This document shows, in pieces, positions 43,930-52,759 of a stretch of 64,000 nucleotides of DNA. Location: contig NZ_FNAR01000010.1 in the NCBI RefSeq assembly GCF_900101985.1, forward strand, positions 1 through 64,000, written 5' to 3'. The position numbers and the translations under genes were made by a program. The stretch comes from Bhargavaea beijingensis. Lineage in GTDB: Bacteria > Bacillota > Bacilli > Bacillales_A > Planococcaceae. Each line of letters opens with the position of its first letter. Within the stretch, counting starts at the first letter, position 1. Under the pieces are notes generated by a model. The model was not told where the DNA came from, made no database searches, and saw only the letters and a list, made by a program, of their open reading frames with translations.

Positions 43930-44075
43930 CTGGCCGGACCTCCTAAAGGAATCTCACTATTTTTACGTCCGGATCGTCCGGAAAGTTTCATTTTTGTTTC
44001 CGGCGCGGCCTGTCTCCATTATATCGCATACCCGCTCGAGTAACATCCGAATCGCCTGCAGCCGAGCGTTACGCG

Positions 44076-44103
44076 TGGACATTGGGCATTCATTTGCTAC
44101 AAT
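44076..44103 (+). promoter_or_regulatory. Candidate promoter of the DUF1033 gene
   Basis: TGGACA (44076-44081) and TACAAT (44098-44103) are separated by 16 bases. Confidence 0.5.
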
Positions 44104-44146
44104 GGGATCGAAGTCAGCATCACATTGATAAAGAAGGTTGATCGGT

Positions 44147-44449
44147 ATGTATGAAATCATTTATATGAGAGCAGACTATGAACCATGGTGGCAATTTGAG
44201 GGCTGGGAAGAGCATGTCGTGGAACGGAAGGTTTTCGACTGCGAGGAAACTGCACGGGCGGGCCTGTCCGAGCTGATTGCCCGGCTGCGGCAGGAGTGTG
44301 AGCATGAGGCGGAGAAAGACGGCAAGTTCTGGGCGTTCTGGAACGTGAAAGAAATCTGCTTTTGTGAAGACTGCGCGGAGGACCTGCAGCTTTATCACGG
44401 CCTGATCGTCATGAAAGACGGAAAGCCGCACCCGTTTTCAAAAAAATAA
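44147..44449 (+). CDS. DUF1033-family protein
   Basis: This 100-residue protein matches DUF1033: MYEIIYMRADYEPWWQFEGW at the start, a WAFWN motif, then C-F-C-E-D-C-A-E-D-L-Q-L-Y-H-G-L-I. The Cys-Phe-Cys-x-x-Cys cluster near residues 70-75 is notable and could bind metal or act in redox. The function is unknown. I use the ATG at 44147, ten bases after AAGAAGG; a TTG nine bases upstream is the alternative. Confidence 0.85.
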   Translation: MYEIIYMRADYEPWWQFEGWEEHVVERKVFDCEETARAGLSELIARLRQECEHEAEKDGKFWAFWNVKEICFCEDCAEDLQLYHGLIVMKDGKPHPFSKK

Positions 44450-44471
44450 AAAAATATTCCGGGCGTCGTCG

Positions 44472-44499
44472 TTGACACGCTTCCTGAAGATGGTATAAT
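44472..44499 (+). promoter_or_regulatory. Consensus SigA promoter of second csp
   Basis: A perfect TTGACA (44472-44477) and a perfect TATAAT (44494-44499) are separated by 16 bases. The predicted start near 44506 leaves a leader of about 150 nt before the cold-shock ATG. Confidence 0.85.
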
Positions 44500-44532
44500 G
44501 TCATTAATTGAACAAAAGGACTGGAAACACGG

Positions 44533-44597
44533 ATTCACCTATTATAAAAAGTGATCGGGGTTCAAGTCGGTACTTTTTATAATATGTGAATTTTTTT
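44533..44597 (+). promoter_or_regulatory. Terminator-like attenuator hairpin in csp leader
   Basis: The arm at 44533-44552 (ATTCAC...AAAAAGT) pairs with 44572-44591 (ACTTTTT...GTGAAT) over 20 bp with one mismatch and a 19-nt loop. It is directly followed by six further T residues (44592-44597). This has the form of an intrinsic terminator, yet it lies between a consensus promoter and its only gene. CCTCC at 44601-44605 could in addition pair with the GGGGG ribosome site at 44642-44646. It could be a temperature-sensitive attenuator. Confidence 0.75.
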
Positions 44598-44656
44598 GTT
44601 CCTCCAAAAAAGTTCCATATTAAAATTATTTCTTTTAAGTTGGGGGTAAAGTCAAC

Positions 44657-44857
44657 ATGAAACAAGGTACAGTAAAATGGTTCAACGCGGAAAAGGGATT
44701 CGGCTTCATCGAGGTTGAAGGCGAAGACGACGTATTCGTACACTTCTCCGCCATCCAGGGCGAAGGCTTCAAGACGCTTGACGAAGGCCAGCAAGTTGAG
44801 TTCGAAGTTGTCGAAGGCAACCGCGGACCACAGGCTGCAAACGTCGTCAAGCTCTGA
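44657..44857 (+). CDS. Cold-shock protein (CspB-like)
   Basis: This 66-residue cold-shock domain protein (RNA chaperone) has RNP1 KGFGFIE and RNP2 VFVHF intact, and differs from the copy at 328 mainly in residues 18-24 and in its C terminus (NVVKL). It is preceded by a consensus promoter and a long leader with a strong hairpin, and closed by its own terminator, so it is an independently regulated unit. The ribosome site is GGGGG, ten bases upstream, weaker than that of the first copy. Confidence 0.96.
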   Translation: MKQGTVKWFNAEKGFGFIEVEGEDDVFVHFSAIQGEGFKTLDEGQQVEFEVVEGNRGPQAANVVKL

Positions 44858-44873
44858 GCGGCGGATTCATATG

Positions 44874-44905
44874 GAGGCTTCCGGATGTTCCGGAAGCCTC
44901 TTTTT
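44874..44905 (+). terminator. Terminator of csp
   Basis: GAGGCTTCCGG and CCGGAAGCCTC form an 11-bp perfect stem with TTTTT. Confidence 0.93.
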
Positions 44906-44992
44906 CGTTTCACGGGGCAGGCTTGGAATATTTTTCATGTACGTTTTATTTGGCGGTAACTTTGGTATAGGACGGGGAAGGGACGTGATCGA

Positions 44993-45472
44993 ATGGATTC
45001 AGATTTGAAGCGTCCGCTGCCTTCTGGGAAGGAGCAGCAGGACTTTTATGAGCGGCTGAGGGAAAAGGTGGCCTCCTGGCTCGGGGACAAGCCCGGAAAG
45101 CGGGGGCGGTTTGCCGATATCATCCTGTTTGCGCCGGACTTGTTCCATCTTCTCATGAAGTCGATGACCGACAGCCGGATCGACAGGAAAAGCAAGCTGC
45201 TTGTCGCAAGCGGGATTCTTTACTTTATCTCGCCGATCGATTTTCTGCCGGAAGGTATCCTCGGGCCGGGCGGCTATCTCGATGACGTGGCGGTCGCCAC
45301 GTTCATCGTGAACACTTTGGTCAATTCGGCAGGAGAAGAGGTGCTGGAGGAGCACTGGACGGGCAATGTAAAGCTTCTACGCACGCTTGAACGCATCAGC
45401 GCAAAAGGCGGCAAGGTGATACGGAAACTTCCTGCCGGCACGCTGGCGCGCCGGTTTATCCGCAAGCGGTAA
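44993..45472 (+). CDS. YkvA-family membrane protein (DUF1232)
   Basis: This 159-residue protein contains the DUF1232 core: DRKSKLLVASGILYFISPIDFLPEGI, then GYLDDVAVATFIVNTLV, which forms one or two membrane-inserted helices. A basic N-terminal region and a basic C terminus flank it. The function is unknown. It has a weak ribosome site (AAGGGACG), and a bidirectional terminator follows. Confidence 0.85.
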   Translation: MDSDLKRPLPSGKEQQDFYERLREKVASWLGDKPGKRGRFADIILFAPDLFHLLMKSMTDSRIDRKSKLLVASGILYFISPIDFLPEGILGPGGYLDDVAVATFIVNTLVNSAGEEVLEEHWTGNVKLLRTLERISAKGGKVIRKLPAGTLARRFIRKR

Positions 45473-45480
45473 ATGAACAG

Positions 45481-45515
45481 AAAAAAGGAGACGGCATTTG
45501 CCGTCTCCTTTTTTG
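45481..45515. terminator. Bidirectional terminator
   Basis: AAAAAAGGAGACGGCA and TGCCGTCTCCTTTTTT form a perfect symmetric hairpin between the convergent ykvA-like and ABC-F genes. Confidence 0.95.
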
Positions 45516-45520
45516 TGGAA

Positions 45521-47161
<1,641 letters not shown>

Positions 47162-47217
47162 TTATACCACAAACACATGCCGAACTGTAACCGGAGATGC
47201 GGAGAAGTACCGTCGGT

Positions 47218-47466
47218 CTATGAAGCGCCGAGCCGGTTGCTCCGGCGGTTCAGATAATGTTCCAATGTACCGAGCTCTTCGTTGATGAGCTCCTCCATCC
47301 GGTTGTAGTCATTTCGTTCCGGCAGGCGCGTAAATTCGCCGCCGCTGCATGAAAAAAGGAAATAAAACTCACCGATGCGCCTGAATAAAAAAACCGTCTC
47401 CGGAAAGTCATCAAAAACAGCTTTGATCTGATATTTGCGGGCATACGCCCACTGCATAAGTTTCAT
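47218..47466 (-). CDS. Hypothetical 82-residue protein
   Basis: I do not recognise this protein. It starts MKLMQWAYARKYQ and has a Phe-rich middle (FPETVFLFRRIGEFYFLFSC) that may form a beta sheet. A charged helical end (ERNDYNRMEELINEELGTLEHYLNRR) follows. AAGGTGA lies six bases before ATG 47466. It stands alone between the ABC-F gene and the second msrA, on the same strand as both. The real start could also be the ATG two codons upstream. Confidence 0.6.
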   Translation of the reverse strand: MKLMQWAYARKYQIKAVFDDFPETVFLFRRIGEFYFLFSCSGGEFTRLPERNDYNRMEELINEELGTLEHYLNRRSNRLGAS

Positions 47467-47588
47467 ATTCATCACCTTCATTCCCAATATTAACCGGTGA
47501 TGTTTGAGAACGCAAGTTCGGGTGTCCTTGTAAGTCGGACTGGAAGCTGATATAAGATATAATTGTGAAAAAGCAAGGGAGATCAATA

Positions 47589-47613
47589 GAAAAGCACCCG
47601 CCGAAACGGATGC
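47589..47613 (-). terminator. Terminator of second msrA
   Basis: On the minus strand GCATCCG and CGGGTGC pair, with one wobble, around a 6-nt loop and are followed by TTTTC. Confidence 0.6.
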
Positions 47614-48147
47614 TCACTGTCCCCAATGGGTGCTGATGAAGTTGTCTCGGCCGGATTTGGCACGGTCTTGTTCATAATGCTCGCGTTCTTTGAGATAATA
47701 GTCCTGATGGTAGTCTTCGGCCCGGTAGAATATCGAGGCCGGAAGGATTTCCGTGACAATCGGCTTGTCGAACCGTCCGCTTGTCTCGAGGGCTTCCCGG
47801 GAACGCAAGGCAGCCTCACGTTGTTCTTCGGTCGTATAGAAGATCGCCGTCCGGTAAGAGTCACCGCGGTCATGGAACTGTCCGCCGTCGTCGGTCGGAT
47901 CAATCTGCTGCCAGTATATGTTCAGCAGTTCCTCATAGGGGAATACATCCGGAAGGAATTCGATCTCGACCGCCTCGAAATGCCCCGTGTCTCCGCGCTT
48001 GACGTCCTCGTACGTCGGGTTCTCAAGCGTTCCGCCGGTATAGCCTGAGACGAGATCAATCACGCCGTCCCATTCTTTGAACGGCTTGACCATGCACCAG
48101 AAGCATCCCCCGGCGAAAATTGCTTTTTCGGTCTTTTGTCCTGCCAT
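47614..48147 (-). CDS. msrA: Second peptide methionine sulfoxide reductase MsrA
   Basis: This 177-residue MsrA carries the GGCFWC active site near residue 13 and all family blocks ([50 protein letters not shown]). It differs from the copy at 22039 in many positions, for example lacking the Cys in the '[11 protein letters not shown]' segment. It is thus an old paralogue rather than a recent duplication, and it has no MsrB beside it. GAAGGTG precedes ATG 48147. It is divergent from the LCP gene, as msrA2 is from msrR in Staphylococcus. Confidence 0.95.
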   Translation of the reverse strand: MAGQKTEKAIFAGGCFWCMVKPFKEWDGVIDLVSGYTGGTLENPTYEDVKRGDTGHFEAVEIEFLPDVFPYEELLNIYWQQIDPTDDGGQFHDRGDSYRTAIFYTTEEQREAALRSREALETSGRFDKPIVTEILPASIFYRAEDYHQDYYLKEREHYEQDRAKSGRDNFISTHWGQ

Positions 48148-48274
48148 TTCAGCACCTTCTCTTCCTATGGATACACTCGGAATGTATTGTAGCACCCGGC
48201 AAACCAGCCAGCAAGTGCAACCCCGGTAAGGAAGGCGGCGTCCTATTCACGAATAAGAGTTTGGAGGAATTCTA

Positions 48275-49258
48275 ATGGAAACATCGCATACAAGGAGGGG
48301 CAGGAAACGGCGCCGCAGGCTCCGTCCGTTCCGGACACTGTTCGCTCTGCTTTTTGTTTTGGCGATTGCCGCCGGCCTGTACTCCGTTTGGCAATATAAC
48401 CAGGGACGCGAACTGGCGGCCGGAGAAAAGCCGGATTCCGGGCCGTTCAGCGGCGATCCGATCGATCCGCAATATCCCTATGTAGAAAATTACTTGCTTC
48501 TTGGCATCGATGACGACAAATCGGGGAAGTCGCGTTCGGATACGATGATCCTGGCGTCGCTCGATAAAGAAAACAACCGGGTCAAGCTTGTCTCGTTCAT
48601 GAGGGATATCTATGCGGATATCCCGGGTTATCAATCCTACAAACTGAACACAGCCTATTATCTTGGCGGTGTGCAATTGACGAAGGACACGATTTCCGGC
48701 ATGTTCGGTGTACCGATTCACCATTATGCCGTGACAGACTTTGACAATTTCGAAAAACTGATTGATATCGCCGCTCCCGGCGGCGTCCGGATCGATGTGG
48801 AAAAACCGATGTCCGAGAAAATTGGTGTAACACTGACGCAGGGCACTCATGACCTGAATGGCAAAGAGCTTCTCGGCTATGCGCGATTTCGTGCGGACAG
48901 CGAAGGGGACTTCGGACGAGTGAAACGCCAGCAGAAAGTCATTGCCGCCCTGAAGGACGAAGTGATTTCTCCAAGCACCCTGCCGCGCCTTCCAAAACTG
49001 GCCGGTGCCGCTACGAGTTACGTTGAAACCGATGTCGGCGGCCTGGACGGGCTCCGCAAAGTGCTGAAAGCGGCCGCTTCGGGTGGGTTGGAGCTTGAAC
49101 GGATGACCATTCCCGTGGATGGGACCTACAGTTTCGGAACTTATTCGCATGCCGGCTCAGTCCTTGAACTTGACGTATCCGCCAATCGGGAAGCGATCAG
49201 CGAGTTTCTTGGGACTCCCGGAGCGATGAAAGGCGCATCAGCGCACCTTATGCCATAA
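48275..49258 (+). CDS. LytR-CpsA-Psr (LCP) family ligase
   Basis: This 327-residue membrane protein has a very basic cytoplasmic N terminus (RRGRKRRRRLR), one membrane helix (about 25-45) and an extracytoplasmic LCP domain. That domain contains NYLLLGIDDD, RSDTMILASLDKENN, SFMRDIYADIPGY and YARFRADSEGDFGRVKRQQ, with the catalytic Arg/Asp residues for lipid-linked pyrophosphate binding. Such enzymes attach teichoic acids or other polymers to peptidoglycan. Its place opposite msrA is that of staphylococcal MsrR. GGAGGAATT precedes the ATG. Confidence 0.93.
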   Translation: METSHTRRGRKRRRRLRPFRTLFALLFVLAIAAGLYSVWQYNQGRELAAGEKPDSGPFSGDPIDPQYPYVENYLLLGIDDDKSGKSRSDTMILASLDKENNRVKLVSFMRDIYADIPGYQSYKLNTAYYLGGVQLTKDTISGMFGVPIHHYAVTDFDNFEKLIDIAAPGGVRIDVEKPMSEKIGVTLTQGTHDLNGKELLGYARFRADSEGDFGRVKRQQKVIAALKDEVISPSTLPRLPKLAGAATSYVETDVGGLDGLRKVLKAAASGGLELERMTIPVDGTYSFGTYSHAGSVLELDVSANREAISEFLGTPGAMKGASAHLMP

Positions 49259-49280
49259 ACAGAGAGTAGGGGGGAAGCCG

Positions 49281-50492
49281 ATGCAAGGAACAAAGGGCAA
49301 TCCCGGTCAAAGCCGGGTGATCCGTTTTCTGGGCGGGCGAACGACATTGTTCGTCCTGGGGATCATTCTTTTGACCGGTCTGATCATCCTGGTGTTCAAC
49401 CAGATCCAATTTGTATTCACGCCTGTGAAAGTACTTGTCCAAACCGTTGTACTGCCTGTTGTGCTGGCAACCGTATTGTTTTACCTGCTCCGTCCGGTAC
49501 TCCGGCTGCTGGAGAGGGCGAGAATCCCTCGGGTCTGGGGGATTCTCATTATTTACGTCGGGGGAATCGGACTGATCTCACTCGTTGTATTCCTGATTTA
49601 CCCGTTCCTGAAAACGCAGGTGATCAACCTGGTTCAGGAATTTCCGGAATACTTCAGGCAGCTGATTCTGAACATCGATGATTATCTGGCTACCTCACTA
49701 TTTGCTACCTACTATAATCAGCTGGATGTGAACCTGAATCTGTTGGTCGATACATTATTCGAAGACATTGCCGGATTCTTCAGGGATACGGCCGGCGGGA
49801 TTGCTTCCGGAGTGACGAACTTCATCTCCACTCTGACAGGCATTGTCATCTCGATTGTCACCGTTCCGTTTATCCTGTTTTATCTTCTGAAGGATGGGGA
49901 TCAGCTCCCGGAATACATCATGAAGCTGATGCCGCCGAGAATGAGGCGTGAGGCAAAGGGAATCTTCAGCGAAGCGGACCAGCAACTGAGCAATTACATC
50001 CAGGGACAGCTGATCGTCTCATTCTGCATCGGCCTGCTGATTTATATCGGATTCGTGATTATCGGCATGGACTATGCGCTGGCGCTTGGTGCATTGGCTG
50101 CGGTGACGAGCGTCGTCCCGTACCTCGGCCCTGTGATTGCCATTACGCCTGCCCTGATTATCGCTCTGGTCACCTCACCATTCATGATCCTGAAGCTCGC
50201 AGTGGTCTGGACAATCGTTCAACTGATCGAAGGGAAGTTTATCTCTCCGCAGGTTATGGGTAAAACACTTCATATTCATCCAATTACCATTATTTTTGTC
50301 CTTCTCACTGCCGGATCGCTGTTCGGTGTGCCGGGAGTCATCCTCGGGATACCGGGTTATGCACTTCTGAAGGTCATTGTGTCCCACCTGTTCAAATTGT
50401 TCAAAAAGCGATACGATGAACATGAATTCAATCCGGACATGAGATATGAAACGGATAGCAGGAGGATTATCGAACATACGGGGAGAGAGTAA
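49281..50492 (+). CDS. AI-2E-family transporter
   Basis: This 403-residue membrane protein has about eight helices and the AI-2E (TqsA-like/YdbI) family signature. Two N-terminal helix pairs come first, then a soluble insert (about 118-165). The conserved C-terminal half has SVVPYLGPVIAITPALIIAL, QLIEGKFISPQVMGKTLHIHPITII and GVPGVILGIPGYALLKV. Members export AI-2 or act as Na+/H+ antiporters; the substrate cannot be assigned. It follows the LCP gene by 22 bases and probably shares its transcript. Confidence 0.92.
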   Translation: MQGTKGNPGQSRVIRFLGGRTTLFVLGIILLTGLIILVFNQIQFVFTPVKVLVQTVVLPVVLATVLFYLLRPVLRLLERARIPRVWGILIIYVGGIGLISLVVFLIYPFLKTQVINLVQEFPEYFRQLILNIDDYLATSLFATYYNQLDVNLNLLVDTLFEDIAGFFRDTAGGIASGVTNFISTLTGIVISIVTVPFILFYLLKDGDQLPEYIMKLMPPRMRREAKGIFSEADQQLSNYIQGQLIVSFCIGLLIYIGFVIIGMDYALALGALAAVTSVVPYLGPVIAITPALIIALVTSPFMILKLAVVWTIVQLIEGKFISPQVMGKTLHIHPITIIFVLLTAGSLFGVPGVILGIPGYALLKVIVSHLFKLFKKRYDEHEFNPDMRYETDSRRIIEHTGRE

Positions 50493-50493
50493 C

Positions 50494-50898
50494 ATGTTGA
50501 AATCATTCCTATCGAAGGTCGGCATCGGAGGACTTGAAGTCGATACAGTCGTCGACAATCAAGTGCTGGAAGAAGGAGAGACGCTGAACGGAACCGTCTA
50601 CATCGACGGCGGGGAAGCGGATCAGATTATTGACCATATCACACTGGAAGTATTTGTCCGGATTCACCGGGAAGATGCCATGAGTGATTTCGAAGAGGTG
50701 GACCGCACCATTACGAAGCATTCCATCGAATTGATCGGTGATTCCAAGTCGAAGAAAACCCGGATGATTCCTTTTGAAATCGTTCCGGATGACCGCTGGC
50801 TGATCAACAGAGACAATGAAAAACTGATGCTGAAGACAACAGTTCATATCAACAATGCTGTCGATGCTTATGACGAAGATGAAATCCAATATGCCTGA
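50494..50898 (+). CDS. Short Spo0M-family (arrestin-like) protein
   Basis: This 134-residue protein matches the N-terminal arrestin-like half of Spo0M: LKSFLSKVGIGGLEVDTVV, then GETLNGTVYIDGG and VDRTITKHSIELIG. B. subtilis Spo0M is about 258 residues, and the second half is absent here. The stop is followed within ten bases by a perfect terminator, so this looks like a settled short form rather than a fresh frameshift. GGGAGAGA precedes the ATG, and the start lies one base after the permease stop, so the two are cotranscribed. Confidence 0.85.
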   Translation: MLKSFLSKVGIGGLEVDTVVDNQVLEEGETLNGTVYIDGGEADQIIDHITLEVFVRIHREDAMSDFEEVDRTITKHSIELIGDSKSKKTRMIPFEIVPDDRWLINRDNEKLMLKTTVHINNAVDAYDEDEIQYA

Positions 50899-50906
50899 CT
50901 TTTTTG

Positions 50907-50943
50907 CGGAACGCGCATCCAATCGGATGGGCGTTCCGTTTTT
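50907..50943 (+). terminator. Terminator of the LCP-permease-Spo0M unit
   Basis: CGGAACGCGCATCC faces GGATGGGCGTTCCG around AATC with one mismatch, and TTTTT follows. Confidence 0.93.
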
Positions 50944-50982
50944 AGAATGTACAATAAATTCAGAAGGGGAGGGGGACCAGGC

Positions 50983-51399
50983 ATGGAACAGCTGCTTGCA
51001 ACATTCCATTCACTGAACGGGGAACTGAACAAGATCCACAAAGAAGCCTGCACGGATGTTTCTGTGCAGCAAAGCACCATCATGCATGAAATCCAGTCGA
51101 GAAATGAGCCATCGATGCAGGAGACGGCCAGGGGGCTCGGCATGGATATCACAACATTTTCCCGCCAGGTTCAGACTCTTGTAAACGGCGGATATGTCAA
51201 ACGGAGACCTTATCCCGGAGACCGAAGGATCCAGATTCTTTCACTGACCGACAAAGGCAGCAAAAAGGTGAAACAGATTGATGAAAAAATACTGGAACAG
51301 ATGAATGAGGCCCTTGTATCCATGGGAGAATTTGAACAAGAAATCATTGTCCGTTCACTGCGTCAAATGCATCGGATTCTGGGCGGGGATGTCAACTGA
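50983..51399 (+). CDS. MarR-family transcriptional regulator
   Basis: This 138-residue dimeric winged-helix regulator has the recognition helix in SMQETARGLGMDITTFSRQVQTLVNGGYVKR and the wing RRPYPGDRRIQILSLTDKG, both typical of MarR proteins. The N-terminal dimerisation helix has one Cys (EACTDV), which might sense oxidants or thiol reagents, but this is inference. AGGGGGA precedes ATG 50983. TTGCA/TGCAA half-sites recur just downstream, in the AT-rich region, and could include its operator. No target gene is obvious. Confidence 0.88.
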   Translation: MEQLLATFHSLNGELNKIHKEACTDVSVQQSTIMHEIQSRNEPSMQETARGLGMDITTFSRQVQTLVNGGYVKRRPYPGDRRIQILSLTDKGSKKVKQIDEKILEQMNEALVSMGEFEQEIIVRSLRQMHRILGGDVN

Positions 51400-52420
51400 A
51401 TCCCGCCTGTCAAATAGATGCAATATACAAGTTCAATGATTGCAATAAGAGATTATTGCAACAGATCCATTGAAAGCGCTGTATAATATTCCGATAATTG
51501 AAAGGTGCAAGTATAACTATTGCATTTGTGTACCTATTTGATGTCATATTGCAATTAAGTTAAAAACCAAAGATCGGGTGTGCAGTTTGCGGGTTATTTT
51601 GTGTCCATCCATCTGAGAATCGCGATTTTCAAACAGTGGCCGATGAGCCATGGATACACATGATGATTCTTTACTCACGAAGCACTTTAAGACCTGTAGG
51701 AAATGTGCAATCCGGCACTAGTAATAAGCGGCATTCAAAAAAGCGAATCAAGCTTTTTGAGACTCATGAGTTGATCCGTTATCAAAGCTGGATGCTAAAA
51801 GCAAGCCGACAGCGAAGCGTTCTTATTCAATGCTCGATATGCATTGAAATCGAAAGGGCCATGAGCACTCAACAAACCATTTGATTGGCGTGGTGTACCG
51901 ATGATGATATGCGGTATGCTGGATTGGATAGGAGGAGAGGATTCGGGGCTCAAACGGCTTCTCTTGTTTTTAGTTTACATAATTTCTATTTTAGGAAGTT
52001 GCGTTTCATTATGTAGTATACTCCTGATATTGAGACGAAACGGAAATTTGGGTCTTGGAGTTGCCTGGTTCAGCGGTTTGGGATGTATTTCTTCATTGAG
52101 ATCTGTTTGTTTATTTGATTCATCCTGTTTGATCCGGGATGGATCAGTGAGATGCTTATACCTGATCAACATCCATTCGCTTTCGTCTCATTTCTGTTGA
52201 GACGTATTTCGGACCTTGGCCGTTTCTGTTGATATGTCGGATGCTTTTTCTACTGGCTTTTTGGCTTGATGACCGTTTTCATCCGTTTATCCAGCTGTTT
52301 CCTGTTTATCGGATCCGGTTCGGCAACTCCAGTTCCGATTATTTGCACAAAACCCTTTGCATTCTTTTCTTCTTCATGTTAACGTAGTACACAAGATTCA
52401 AACTAACACAATTGAATAGC
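51400..52420. other. AT-rich region without recognisable genes
   Basis: About 1 kb here has markedly lower GC than the rest of the window, with ATTGCA/TTGCAA motifs repeated near 51420-51555. All six frames are short and none resembles a known family. The longest is a 99-codon frame at 51901-52200, whose stop falls inside a hairpin (CGTCTCA 52184-52190 / TGAGACG 52198-52204). It and a 65-codon frame on the opposite strand (51975-52172) exclude each other. A strong AGGAGGAG near 51931 is not followed by a usable start. The region could be decayed foreign DNA or an unrecognised RNA locus. Confidence 0.55.
51470..51498 (+). promoter_or_regulatory. Promoter-like sequence in AT-rich region
   Basis: TTGAAA (51470-51475) and GATAAT (51493-51498) are spaced by 17 bases. 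TGAAAGCGCT overlapping the -35 resembles the left half of a CcpA site. The transcript would run into a region with no recognised gene. Confidence 0.45.
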
Positions 52421-52597
52421 AATGGATGAGGTGCAAAGATCATGAGTACCCCGCTGCAACGGCTGCAGACCGGTAGCGGGCGGAAAGGGAGATTTGCCGA
52501 AACGGGATTTGGTTCGCAGACTGTTTCCCGTTGGACTGTATATGAACAATATGCAGGCTGTCATTATTCTCGTAATAATGGAGTGCTTCCACTTGTG
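52421..52597 (+). promoter_or_regulatory. Lysine riboswitch (L-box)
   Basis: This stretch reproduces the lysine aptamer core in the right order. GAGGTGC (52428-52434) is followed by AAGATCATGAGTA. AAAGGGAGATTTGCCGAA matches the AAAGGGGAG...GCCGAA block of the B. subtilis lysC leader. GGCTGTC (52556-52562) leads into a hairpin (ATTATT/AATAAT) and then GGAGTGCTTCCAC. A terminator follows at 52634. It stands before dapA-dapB, the right place for lysine feedback. Binding of lysine would favour the terminator and switch the operon off. Confidence 0.9.
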
Positions 52598-52633
52598 ACC
52601 CTAGGGTCGTGCATCGTCGACAACCACAATCAC

Positions 52634-52667
52634 AAGCCGGAAACTACCGTTTCCGGCTTTTATTATT
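52634..52667 (+). terminator. Riboswitch-controlled terminator
   Basis: AAGCCGGAAAC pairs perfectly with GTTTCCGGCTT and is followed by TTTATTATT. It lies between the L-box and dapA. A perfect 12-base palindrome GACCCTAGGGTC just upstream (52597-52608) may belong to the antiterminator switch. Confidence 0.9.
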
Positions 52668-52759
52668 GCCGATGCATGGGACATTTCATCCATTGACCGG
52701 GCGTTTGTGCCGGAAACCGGGAGACCGGAATACATTATGGATAGAAAGAGGGATTTTAC

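Noticed and set aside
44553-44571. A GGTTCAAGTC tRNA T-loop-like sequence in the loop of the csp leader hairpin
   Set aside because: No acceptor, D or anticodon arms are present, and the flanking stem is AT-rich and continuous. The match is short enough to be chance.
51901-52200. A 99-codon frame with hydrophobic segments in the AT-rich region
   Set aside because: Its ribosome site is poor, no family is recognised, and an equally plausible frame runs on the other strand. It is reported only as part of the unexplained region.
52199-52370. Short minus-strand protein-like pieces (for example FVQIIGTGVAEPDPINRKQL) in the AT-rich region
   Set aside because: They are bounded by stops, shift frames and lack starts; at best they are remnants.
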